Source of the DNA: Macrothele yani
Lineage: Eukaryota > Arthropoda > Arachnida > Araneae > Macrothelidae
Length of the DNA stretch: 64,000 nucleotides
Assembly (NCBI GenBank): GCA_039090855.1
Contig: CM077011.1
Location: 17,919,001-17,983,000 of the forward strand
Reading direction: 5' to 3'
The translations under genes and the position numbers were made by a program. The notes under the pieces were generated by a model, which saw nothing but the letters and a program-made list of their open reading frames with translations, searched no databases and was not told the DNA's origin. Numbering within the stretch: the first letter of the stretch is position 1; each line of letters starts with the position of its first letter. Shown here one piece after another: positions 42,825 to 53,300 of the stretch.

Positions 42825-45800
42825 CTAGACACGTTTAAAATAGTCAATTTCTTTAAAAAATGAAAACACGGCAACAGAGTCACAGTGGTCATTGAGGAGC
42901 CGCTGCAGTGTGGCGGCGTCCTCGGTCAACAAATGAGAATGAAAGAAATGAAAACGTACATCACGAAAACGAACACAGGTACACAGAAGATGAGTGACAG
43001 TGAGTCGGCAGTTGCACGTCTCACACAGCGGCGCAGTGTCGCCACACAGCAAAAAGCGGTGAGTGAAACGTCAATGCCCAATGCGGAGACGCGCAAGCAC
43101 CACTTCTTCCCTACGGTTCCGACGATATGAGGATTTCCAGACTTCAAGATTAGGTTTAATACGATGCAGTTTATTCTCCACCTGTTGGTCCCACAGACCT
43201 TGCCACGTTCGCTTAATATGGTCGCGTACCAGAAAGCGGAAATCCCGGTGAAACAGTGGCAAGGGTGTGACGACCAAAGAGGAAGCAGATCTAGCAGCCG
43301 CATCAGCACACTCGTTACCCGAGATTCCAACATGCCCGGGGATCCAACAAAATTGTATCTGGACACCGGCCTCGAGCAAGGAACGAAGAAGCCTTCGTAC
43401 AGAAAGAAGAAAGGGGTGGTCACAGCAGTCCAACGATGGCAGTGACTGCAAGACACTCAAGGAATCCGTATAAACCATAGCACGATGATGAGAACTCGAC
43501 TGAACATGGAGAAGAGCGAGATACACAGCATGCATCTCCGCTGAAAACACCGTGGCCTCAGCTGGGATCCGCGTTACTGAAACGCCATCTACACAGACAG
43601 CCGCGGATCCAACGACTCCATGCATTTTGGAGCCATCAGTAAAAATAGGAGTGAAGTCAGAATTTAGGTCACGGTGCTCAGCGAACAGCTGCTGGTACAC
43701 TGACGCAGGGGTTGAGGATTTATCGAAAGATGTAAAGGTGGTATCAACCATGACACCAAGTGGGTGCCATGGCGGATCCCCAAAGCCCCTGGTCTCTCCA
43801 ACAAGTGACAAGTCGAGCCCTACATCACGGGCTACGGCCGCCATACGAAGACCGAAGGTTGAAATGCACGAGGGCCGGTTCCCGAATAAACGAGCATGAT
43901 GGGGATGAAAAACTGCATCGTATAAAGGATGGCCTGGAAGAGATCTAAGTTTCAGGTAGAATTGAATGGACAGCTGCAGACGGCGTAATTCAAGCGATGG
44001 TTCGTTCGCGTCAGCGTAAAGGCTGGGAATCGGAGATGTTCGAAATGCTCCCGAACAAAGACGCAGTGCTTGATGGTGAATAGTGTCCAAAGGCCGGAGA
44101 ACGGAACGACAAGCAGAGCCATACACGATACAACCATAATCCAGTTTCGACCGTATTAGAGAATGATAAATGCGAATCAACGACACCCTGTCTGCGTCCC
44201 ATGAGACTCTCGAAAGGATCTTAAGAATAGATAGAGCCCGCAGACAGGAAATCTTGAGCCGCCGAACGTGCGCACGGAATGTAAGCGCACGGTCGACGGT
44301 CAGTCCAAGGAACTTGGTCTCCGGCAAAACTGGTATGGCTGCACGGTCTAAAAACAGCTCTGGGTCAGGATGGATGCCGCGCCTCCGGCAGAAATGGACA
44401 CACGCTGTCTTGTCGGGAGAAAGAACGAAACCATTGCTATTCGCCGCTTTAAAGATCTGGTTAATCGCAGACTGCAACTGCCTTTCAATAAAATTCATGC
44501 TGGATGACGAGCAGAAAATGTGTAAATCATCAACATAAACTGTAGCCGAAACCGCAGGAGGAAGATTTGTTAAGAGACAATTAATGCGAAGGATGAACAA
44601 TGTGACAGATAAAATGCAACCTTGAGGAACACCTTGTTCTTGATGGAATGTTGCCGATAGCGTCGTACCCAGGCGCACCTGGAACACCCGATTGCGAAGA
44701 AAATTTAAAATAAATGTCGGAAGATTTCCTCGCAATCCGCAGGCGTGGAGGTCACGGATAATACCATGCCGCCACGCACGATCATAGGCTTTCTCGATGT
44801 CAAAGAATACAGAAACCAGGTGCTGCCTACGCACGAACGCCTCTCGCGCACAGATGTCTCAAGGTGCAGGAGATGATCGTGAGGTGAACGATGACGACGA
44901 AAGCCGCTTTGTGATGGTGAAAGTACTTGATGATATTCTAAAAAATGAATTAACCGGGAATTAACCATGCGTTCAAGAACTTTACACAGACAGCTAGTGA
45001 GAGCAATTGGACGATAACTAGAGGGGGACTTAGGATCCTTGCCAGGTTTGGGAAAAGGCAGAACAAAAGCTTTTCGCCAAGATTCCGGGAAACTGTGCTC
45101 GGACCAAATACGATTATACAAGATTAAGAGATTCTCGAGAGACGACTGCGAGAGATGACGGAGCATGTCATAATGGATGTCATCGGGACCGACCGACGTA
45201 GCGCCGGACCGATGCAGAGCCACCCTGAGTTCAACCATGCTGAAGGGGGAGTTATATCCCGTGTCGAGAATGGATATCCGGTGAGAGCTGTAGTTACCCC
45301 GGATCTTTCGAATCTTTTCCCACACACTTTTCGAACTGGCACGTGAAGTGAGAGATGACACATACTGGATCCAAGACTCCCTCTTGCTACGTCGACGCAC
45401 CAACCGAGCATAGGATTTTGCTCGTTTGAATTGAACGAGATTAGCATCGGTTGGATAACGCCGAAACGTAGACCAGGCCTTATGTTGAGCTCTCCTAGCC
45501 GCTGCGCATTCAGGGGTCCACCAAGGCTTAGGACTTCTGGAGAGTGTCGTCGATGTTTTGGGGATAGAAAGATCAGCTGCCTGAAGAATACAATTTGTGA
45601 CTTCAAGAACCGCTGCGTCGATTGACTCTTGGGTCACCATTGCAGAAGAGATCAAAGCTGACGGCGTGAAGACCTCCCATCTCGCACGCTCCATCCTCCA
45701 ACGAGGAGGGCGGGAGGCAGAAGTTGGCATGTTGGCATGATGCGAGAGCAAAATCGGATAATGGTCGCTCCCGTGGAGGTCGTTACACACCGCCCCCGAC

Positions 45801-46384
45801 CAGTCAGCAATAATTGATGGTGATCCCAAGGTCAAATCGATCGCACTGAAGGATCGTGTCGGTTCATGGAAGTACGTGTCAGCACCGGTGTTAAAAAGGC
45901 ACAAAGAGGCCGAGGACAGAAGAGACTCTATGCGACGACCTCTCGTGCTGATGCTGACACTACCCCACAAATGATGATGGGCATTGAAGTCACCTAGTAT
46001 TAGAAAGGGTGAAGGCAGCTGATCAACCAATCTCTCCAGTACCGAGACGCTCACGTTCTCGTCCGGCGGCAGATAGACACTGCAGACAGTAAGAGGTACA
46101 GGCATAGAAATACGAACCGCCACGGCCTGCACAGTTGTGGAAACCGCGACGGAAGATACCGGAACCCTGTGAGGGACGAGAATAGCGACTCCCCCACAGG
46201 CTATATTTCCAGACGAGTTATCAGTCCGAAATGCACTGTAGCCTCGAACTGAAAGCAGGTCCGATGGTTTAAGCTTCGTCTCCTGTAGACAAAGGCACAC
46301 CGGAGAGTAAAATGAAAGCAGATGTTTCACGTCATCAAAGTTCGTCCGAAAACCTCGACAGTTCCACTGAATGATTGAAGCCAT
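42825..46384 (-). pseudogene. I-type ORF2: endonuclease, reverse transcriptase, RNase H
   Basis: Begins MASIIQWNCRGFRTNFDDVK, the endonuclease start, with QETKLKP, LGDFNAHHHLWGS and GSDHYPILL at its catalytic sites. Reverse transcriptase motifs: SSYRPIALTSCLCKVLERMV, VFFDIEKAYDRAW, GVPQGCILSVTLF and YVDDLHIF. RNase H: IFTDGSKMHG, AEMHAVYLALL, VYTDSLSVLQSL and WIPGHVGISGNECADAA. C-terminal zinc motif CETCNCRLTVTHLLCTC. One frameshift lies near 44845 between VRE and AFVRRQHLV; one TGA stop at about 43071 follows LARLRIGH. It would copy the element's RNA at the target site. The start at 46384 is chosen because it gives the canonical endonuclease N-terminus. Confidence 0.92.
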
Positions 46385-46407
46385 GGTTATTAGTAAAATG
46401 AAAATGA

Positions 46408-47643
46408 TCAAACAAAGTCCGGCTCCATCGCCTCTGCTGGGGGTTCCCCCAGATCTGGAGGCGTGTGACCAGGGGCTAAGATCGGAGCATGTTTTGTCCC
46501 AAGTGTCGTACCGGGAGGCGCACGACGTTGAGTCGTTTCCCGAGATTTTGTAGGAGAAGAAATGCGTTTCTTATCCTGGGCTTTGGTCTTTTTGTTAGAA
46601 GAAGTGGCCTGAGTTCCCTTGTTGGGGGTGGGATGAGTCTGCTCCGGCGAAGTGGTGGGTGGCGCTTTCAGACCCCTAGCTCGAGACTGGAGTGCCTCCA
46701 GTTCGGCTGCGATGATGTCGTTAACATTGAATGGACATTTAAGGGGGATCTCAATGCCGGTCTGAGTGGCAACCGTAGATTTGGCAACCACCACTGAAGC
46801 GTATGATCGCCGATCAGATGTAACAGGAACCACTTTTCTTCTGGCCTCAGGATAGGAAATATTTTCCACCGTTTTGATCCTTTGGATTTCCTTCTCCTCC
46901 TTCCACTTGGGACAATCTTTGGCTGATGCCGCGTGTGAACCCTTGCAGTTCACACAAAACTCAGCCTCGGCCACACATTCCTGCAGAAGATGTTCTGTGG
47001 CACCACAGCGTGCACACCGGGGATTGCTCCTGCACGACTGCTGAGAATGGCCATAAGACTGGCACCTAAAACATCTCAAAGGGTTAGGGATGTACGGGCG
47101 TACCTCTAGGTGAAGATACCCTGCCTTGATGGACGTAGGCAGCGAAGGGCTATCAAACGTTAAAATGATGTTGCGGGATGGGACGGACTGCCCATTCCGC
47201 CTAAAGAGTATACGCCGCACACCCGTAACTTGTTGACTCCTCAGTTCTTCTAATAGCTCTTCCTCAGTACACTCAACGAGGTCCTGAGAGGAGACAACGC
47301 CTCGAGATGAATTTAGGTATCCATGGGGTGTTATTTTGACAGGAGTCTCCAGCAGCGTGGTGGTGTTAATAAGTGTGGTACTGTAGGCCACAGTGGACAT
47401 CTCTACAAGAAGATCTCCAGATTGGAGCTTCTTTACGCTCTTGGGAGAACTTGCTATGGATTGCAGTGCTTTGTTAATCCAAAATGGACTTTTGGCACTC
47501 AAAGGCTTTGAAGGGTCCAATGAGTGCACAAAAAAGAATCTGGCATTCGAGCAATCGGGCACATGCTTTTTAGCGGAAGGAACTAAGCCTTCCTCAATAC
47601 CTCTTTTGGTTTTAGGTTCGTGGGAAATTTCATTTTGAGCCAT
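46408..47643 (-). CDS. I-type ORF1: Gag-like nucleic-acid-binding protein
   Basis: An intact frame of 411 codons from ATG at 47643. Residues 155-185 resemble an RNA-recognition-like fold seen in Gag-like proteins of this group. Three CCHC zinc knuckles follow: CFRCQSYGHSQQSC (about 191-204), CARCGATEHLLQEC (210-223) and CVNCKGSHAASAKDC (230-244). After that the protein is lysine, serine and threonine rich. It would bind the element's RNA in the retrotransposition particle. The stop at 46408-46410 lies 23 bp before the ORF2 ATG, so ORF2 would need reinitiation. Normal family length. Confidence 0.9.
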   Translation of the reverse strand: MAQNEISHEPKTKRGIEEGLVPSAKKHVPDCSNARFFFVHSLDPSKPLSAKSPFWINKALQSIASSPKSVKKLQSGDLLVEMSTVAYSTTLINTTTLLETPVKITPHGYLNSSRGVVSSQDLVECTEEELLEELRSQQVTGVRRILFRRNGQSVPSRNIILTFDSPSLPTSIKAGYLHLEVRPYIPNPLRCFRCQSYGHSQQSCRSNPRCARCGATEHLLQECVAEAEFCVNCKGSHAASAKDCPKWKEEKEIQRIKTVENISYPEARRKVVPVTSDRRSYASVVVAKSTVATQTGIEIPLKCPFNVNDIIAAELEALQSRARGLKAPPTTSPEQTHPTPNKGTQATSSNKKTKAQDKKRISSPTKSRETTQRRAPPGTTLGTKHAPILAPGHTPPDLGEPPAEAMEPDFV

Positions 47644-48277
47644 AAAAAGTTTTTAGAATTCGTCCGCCGACTTCCCCACCCACAATCGAGCCCAACGAGG
47701 GAGAGCCGTAGGTCCGCAAGCCCAAGTGGACGCAGGACACGGCTCTAGGGATAGCAAGCGGATATAGCAAGTTGATAGGGCAGACATGCGCTCGGCGAGC
47801 ACCCAGACTTTCCCATGCCTGGGGAACACCCCTTTGGCATGCCCACCCTATCCCCAGACTCACATTGTCGTACGAGACGACAAGCCGTTAGAGGTCTGGG
47901 CTCCACTCGGCCACATACCTCATTGACTAGGAGTGGGTTATTTCCCAGCCGCCCGTTTAGGGTGAAGCAGGGGGCAAAGAGGAGTGTTGGCAACTGGCGA
48001 CAACAACACCCAGGCCTCCAGAAACCTCAGCCTCCAGCATCCCCTTTTCCACCTTACGGGTCACCACACACGGCAAACGTGCAGGTAGGTCTAGCTAACC
48101 AGCTCGGAAAAACAAAAGGAACATAAAACGGAGAAGACAGGAAAGAAAAAGATAAACTCAAATCCAGAGCTGGCGCATAATCACAACCTCAGCAACCTAC
48201 AAACTGAGGCGGGATCGTGTCAAGTGAAAAAACAAAAAACATAAAAAATGTGAAAATTCACATCTAGTTCAAGTCAG

Positions 48278-48442
48278 CTCGGGCCGTGGGGACGCCATCC
48301 CCCAGCAGCTGGATGAACAGCTGTCCCTTCGGTTACATAATCGTTCAAGACGAAAAGATAAATTGATCCGTCACAAGGTCAGCTCGGGCCGTGGGGGCAC
48401 CGCTCCCCAAATAACTGGTAAACCAGTTATCCCCGTGCGGGG
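48278..48442 (-). promoter_or_regulatory. 5' leader with tandem repeats of the I-type LINE
   Basis: On the plus strand CAGCTCGGGCCGTGGGG occurs at about 48278 and again at about 48380, each followed by a GC-rich hairpin-like segment (CCAGCAGCTGGATGAACAGC, ATAACTGGTAAACCAGTTAT). Tandem leader units at the 5' end of I and related LINEs often act as internal promoters; this role is inferred. They show the 5' end is probably complete. Confidence 0.55.
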
Positions 48443-48453
48443 CCAAGTGGAGG

Positions 48454-49060
48454 AGTTGCAGCTTTTTGTAATGGAGAAGGAAGAGGGCCTTGGCTTTTTC
48501 AATTTGCTTAATAGTATCTATGGCAGTGATGGCGTGAGGAATTTTGGTGATAGCTGCAAGCATCTTTTCATCCTAGCCTTTCTTGTTTTGAAATACAATT
48601 TGTGAGGTTTTATCAGCCATGATTAAGGAAATATTAGGTTCGTTTTTAATAACATGAGTTCAAGTTTAGCATTTCGGGAGTGTAATGGATTAGTAGGTAC
48701 GTGTGGATTGCTGAGCTTGAGTTTGGTAAGAGATCTTGTGATTTTATGTCGTACGTAATCTTGATCATTTGTAGGAAGATTTTTAATTATTTGTTCCATT
48801 TGTGGTAAGACCAGTTCAGATCGTAGAGAGGTATTTGGAAATGGAAATTTGGGATCTTTTTGCAAGGCTTGAACTAGTTCATCAGAAAGGATCTAAGTGC
48901 TTAAGTTAATGAATTTTTTAGGCTGTATTTGGGAATTTGTGTTATTATTCCCTTGGTTGAAATTATTAAATGTTATTAAATCCTTCAAAGAAACTTGGAG
49001 TTCAAGCCTTGCAAAAAGGTCCCAAATTTGCATTTCCAATTAAGACTGATGTCCAGTAAT
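48454..49060. mobile_element. Penelope-like N-terminal region, two copies head to head
   Basis: Minus strand from about 48880: QALQKDPKFPFPNTSLRSEL, VLPQMEQIIKNLPTNDQDYV, then SRNAKLELMLLKTNL with MADK, matching the N-terminal LGPKF...LP...ADKG pattern of Penelope-like proteins. Plus strand at about 48990: LGVQALQKGPKFAFPI, the same start in the opposite direction. So two copies face each other around 48890-48990. The minus copy continues with KMLAAITKIPHAITAIDTIK up to the LINE insertion at 48453. No reverse transcriptase motifs seen. Confidence 0.6.
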
Positions 49061-49273
49061 GACGACAACCCAATTATCCTGCATCTACCCTGGAAGATTC
49101 TTAGTCACGACGAAAACAACAATTACCCAGCCCTTAGAAATACTTACTCACGCCACAGCACCCGAAGGAAATATTTCTCCATAACAATACTTATGTCATC
49201 TCAAGTCAAATGATTACATATGTTAGTTTGCATTTGGGGGTTAACACCCCTAAATTTAAACTTTTCCAAATTT

Positions 49274-50590
49274 TTAAGTGCGTTGTTCGCCTATTGATAG
49301 CGTTGTCTTGTGATTTAAGTTTGAGCTTTTTGAACCCATAACAAAGGTAATATATATTAGGTTAGGTTTGAGGGTAATTCCCTTTAATTTCAACATTTGT
49401 AAAACGAAGTGCAATTTTTATATGGTCGGTAAATATTTATGTAATCAGTTTTACTGGACTAAACCGGAAGCGTCCTCCGACGTTACGTATTATATACAAA
49501 TCATCCATAGTGGGCAAGTGTCCGGGTGGGCAAGTGTCCGATGGGCAACTGTCCGGGTGGGCAACTGTCCGATGGGCAAATGTCCGGGTGGGCAAATATC
49601 CGAGTAGGCCAGTGTCCGGTTGAATTTAGTCCAGACCCCGCATCAACATCCCTCTACACTTTATTTTTCTTTACCTTTTCATTATCAGCGCTTTCTTGAG
49701 TTCTGCCTTTCACACAGAAAACGCCTCCCCAACCCCTCACTATAGTTTCTCCCGATTTTGATTGGCTGACACATTTAATACCTTAATCACGCTGACGACA
49801 ACATATGAGGACAACCTTCTGTTTTTTACTTTTTACTCATCATTTGATATCTCCTACACTAACGCACGAAAGATTTAGTGTTTTGATTAAAAAAACAACC
49901 ACGGGAGGTAAGATGAATCTTTTTTTAAATCCCTCCGTCAGAGCTTATGCGAAAAAATGCCATAGAATCCAACTTCCATTTTTTTAAATTATAAATGTTT
50001 TGCACAATTTTGTTTACTTGGCTTTTTTTTTCTATTAAAGAATTAAAACTAGTTTCAAACCCTAGTGATAAAACTAGCTTTTTTTTTCACGAGAAAAATT
50101 GTCCTTTTTCTTTAACACACGACAGATTTAGAGTTTCGATAAAAAAAATCACTAGAGGTAAAGATGTAACCTTTATTTTAAATCACTCAGTCAAAGCTTA
50201 AGCGAAATAATGTAATAGCATTTTCTCGATCCATTAACTTTCGACGTAGGCGTATCAAGAAGTTTGCTCCAGGTGAATCTCTTACTTCTACCAGGTGAAA
50301 GTTGTAAGCCACAAAAGAATAGGTGAATCAAGAATTATTCCTTCGCCTAAAATTGTGGAATCCATTAACTTTCGACGTACGAAGAATAGGCCAAACAAGA
50401 ATAGGCGAATCAAGAAATTTGTTCCAGGTGAATCCCTCCCTTCTAGCAGGTGAAAGTTGTAGGCCAGACAAGAATAGGCGAATCATGAATTCTGTCCTCG
50501 CCTAAAATGGCGGAATCCTTTGACTTTCGCCGAACGAAGAATACACCAATCAAGAATAGGCGAATGCGGAAGACACGCTTGGCCATAGTC
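49274..50590 (-). repeat. Right arm of the 10.5-kb inverted-repeat structure
   Basis: Inverted copy of 40046-41273. Inner end TTTAAGTGCGTTGTTCGCCT, then the AGGTTAGGTTTGAG segment, seven or so GGGCAACTGTCCGGGT units (49512-49612), CACTAACGCACGAAAGATTT, and many AAGAATAGGCGAATCAAGAA units near the outer end. The match fades near 50590. Confidence 0.75.
49512..49612. repeat. Short minisatellite of about 16-17-bp units
   Basis: GGGCAAGTGTCCGGGT and variants about six to seven times. The left arm has a shorter version near 40970-41040, so unit number changed after the arms formed. Confidence 0.85.
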
Positions 50591-50950
50591 CATCATTTGG
50601 CCGCCGAGGGGTAAGGTAGTAAGAACTTAGTCCACTCCCTCGTGCGCCAACCCCCAAACCCCCACCTCAGCTCCCATTTAACAACCCCAAACGGTTCTGG
50701 AAGATCAGGGCTTAAGAGAAAAGGGCTCCTTTAACTTTCGACGTACGAAGAACAGGCCAATCAAGAATAGGCGAATGCGGAAGACACGCTTGGTTATCGT
50801 CCATTATTTGGCCTACGAGGGGTGATATAGTAAGTACTTAGTCTACTCCCTTGTGTGCCAACCCCCAAACCCCCACCTCAGGTCCCGTTAAACAACCCCA
50901 GACGGTTCTGGAAGATCAGGGCTTAAGCGAAAAGGGCTTGTTCTTAGCTC
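50508..50950. repeat. Tandem duplication of about 215-225 bp
   Basis: The segment with ACTTTCGCCGAACGAAGAAT, GCGGAAGACACGCTTGGCCA, CCAACCCCCAAACCCCCACC and GACGGTTCTGGAAGATCAGG is present twice in the same direction, beginning near 50515 and near 50735. It extends the right arm outward and is not seen on the left. Confidence 0.85.
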
Positions 50951-51184
50951 TTCAAACCCCCCCCCCTGAGACACGCAGCCGAGCTTGATGACGTGCTATA
51001 CCGAGCAAAGTAATTGGGACAAGCTCTTCTATTCTCAGAATTGTAATGTGATCGCCACTTGATGTTGGAAAACCACGTAAACCAGTTTTATCAGCTGTGA
51101 GGTTGTGTGACTGTTAGAATTTGATAGTAAGAATGTGGTGTGACCGGTGTTAAACATGAAACAGGCACTTCAGCTTCAGTTGTG

Positions 51185-52316
51185 AGCTTTCGTGTGTGAC
51201 AGGTGGATGTTAGTTTTTGCTCTCTGTGAGTACGTGTTGCTTTCGTGTATTGAAAAATATATTTTCCCCAAGGAAGCGTGCAAAAATAACTGCTCTGAAG
51301 GATCACAATTCTATGACAGTGAGATATATCGCTTCTACAGTTGGTGTAGGCAAATCAAGTGTATCAAGACTGCTTACGCGATACAATGCATCTAGATCAT
51401 CGTCTCCAAAAAGGAGAGGTAAATGTGGAAGAAAACGAAAAACAACTGCACGAACCGATAAATATCTAATCAGAAATAGCAAAATGAATCCCCCCCCGAA
51501 AAAAAAAAACAAACAAGCACCGACCATGAAAGAGATTTGTTGGCTAGTGGTTGTGATGTTAGTGAATCAACTGTACGCCGTAGGCTTCTGGAAGCTGGCT
51601 GGAAGGCAAGAAGACCAACGAGAAAACAATATTTGAATGCGAAATTTAAGATAAATCGTTTAGCATGGGCCAAAAAATATAAATCATGGACTGCTGACGA
51701 CTGGAAAAAGGTAATTTTCAGTGATGAAACTCATTTATTTGTGCATGGTTACCAAGCAAATGTCGTTAGACGAAGCAGCTGTGAACCCTTAAGACCTGAG
51801 CATGTCAAACAAACTGTAAAACGCCCTCTGAAACAGATGTTTCGGATTTTGTTTCGCATCAAATAGCACTGGAAGCTCAGTTCCTGTTCAAGGTTTGATG
51901 AATTCTGCCAAGTACGTACAAATATTACAACGTAGGATTGTTCCATTCTTGCAAACTTTTAACCGGACATTTCAACAGGACTTGGCCCCGTGTCACAATT
52001 CGAAATTGGTCAAGAATTTCATACTGGAAAATCAAATTCATTTGCTTGATTGGCCTGGAAATTCACCAGGCTTAAATCCCATAGAAAACTTGTGGAATAT
52101 TTTGAAAAGAGGTTTAAGTAAAATGGACTGTACAACCAAAGAACGCATGATAACGAATGCTATAAAATTGTGGTTCCACGATTGTGAAGTCAAAAATATG
52201 TGCACTCAATTAGTGGAGTTAATGGCAAAACGAATTCAAGAGGTCATTTCTGCTAAAGGAGGACATTCTAATACAGGTATTTATCAGTGTATATCAAGGC
52301 ATAGAATGATATAAAG
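51185..52316 (+). pseudogene. Tc1-like transposase, catalytic residues intact
   Basis: First frame: IFSPRKRAKITALKDHNSMT, VRYIASTVGVGKSSVSRLLT (helix-turn-helix) and GRKRKTTARTDKYLIRN. Near 51490-51515 runs of C and A cause a frame change. Second frame: DVSESTVRRRLLEAGWKARR, WTADDWKKVIFSDETHLFVH (first aspartate). Third frame: NRTFQQDLAPCHNSKLVKNF (second aspartate) and WPGNSPGLNPIENLWNILKR (glutamate), ending ISAKGGHSNTGIYQ and a stop. All three catalytic residues are kept, making this the best-preserved Tc1 protein in the window despite two frameshifts. Terminal repeats not identified. Confidence 0.85.
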
Positions 52317-52324
52317 GGATAGTT

Positions 52325-53300
52325 TTGGAGCATCTCCGTAAGTTTCCACGGATCCTAAACGTCCGATGTGGGCAGCTCTCCTACAGAATTGACATGCTAA
52401 CATCAGAACACTGTGCTAATTGCAAAGAACTTGGGCATCAGCGTGCTCGATGCCCCAACAACGAGTATCCAGCTCCCACGGCTTCTATAGTGCCTACCGC
52501 CTCTAAGCAGCCTCCTGCTACATCTCGCTCTCGACCTGCACCGTCTTCAAATGTGCCAACTGCCCCAGGGCCGAGTTACACAAAAAGTATATCTACAGCC
52601 TCTCATCCACGAGCGTCTTTTGATTCTGATCTCACCACCCACCTTCAATTTCCAGTGCTCACCTCACCTATTACTCCTCATCCCGTGGCAACATCGGGAG
52701 ACTTCGCCGCTGGTTTCCCATTAGTCTTCACTGTTGGTGTCTCCGAGTGTGACGGCGGTGCCGATAGCTCCTCTGACTCTGCGTCAGCTTCCCGAGCATC
52801 GTCGCTCCCTGGAAAATGAATTTCTGGCACTCGTACAGGTACCCGACGTAAGAGGAAGAAGAAGGAGAAATCTTCCTCTGCGGATGGGCAACCGTTCCGT
52901 ACTACCAAATCTTCAGGAGATATTTCTCCCTCTCCTGCGCCAACAGAAATTGAAAGGGACACTGATGATGATGATGGGTCTCCGCCTTCGTTTGAGGTCT
53001 TTTCAAGTTTACTTCTCCAAATGTGGTGCTCCTTCAGAACCTCTCAATCTTGGAGATTACTATCAGTTTTGCACCCACACCACGAACCTGGAGTCGACGT
53101 ATGACTACCTCCGAGAGCGCGAAGACATTCTTCCCGCGCTGCTCCTGAAAGCCGGATCCATTGCTAAGTACCTTCGTGGGTTTGTACATGACACCCTGCA
53201 CCACTCATGGACCCTTGGCTGCGTAGACCGATTACAACTCCTCCTGAAAGTTGCTCCGCGACTCCTCCAACCAACGACTGACCAGTCCATTCAAGGTCAC
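52325..53300 (+). pseudogene. Tx1-type ORF1 C-terminal part
   Basis: HLRKFPRILNVRCGQLSYRI leads to a zinc knuckle CANCKELGHQRARC (C-x2-C-x4-H-x4-C), then a proline, serine and threonine rich region to a stop at 52819. A shifted frame continues with a basic (TRRKRKKKEK) and an acidic (ERDTDDDDG) stretch. The N-terminal half is missing. It would be the RNA-binding partner of ORF2. Confidence 0.65.

Larger units (their letters stand above)
42569..48442 (-). mobile_element. I-type non-LTR retrotransposon, nearly complete
   Basis: CCAAGTGGAGG (11 bp) flanks it at 42558-42568 and 48443-48453, giving a length of 5874 bp. On the minus strand: a 5' leader with tandem repeats, ORF1 with three CCHC knuckles, ORF2 with endonuclease, reverse transcriptase, RNase H and a C-terminal zinc motif, and a 3' tail GCGCCATAAAAATCAACCAA of CAAC repeats. 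This order, with RNase H, fits the I superfamily. Only one frameshift and one in-frame stop were found, so it is the best-preserved element here. Confidence 0.92.
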
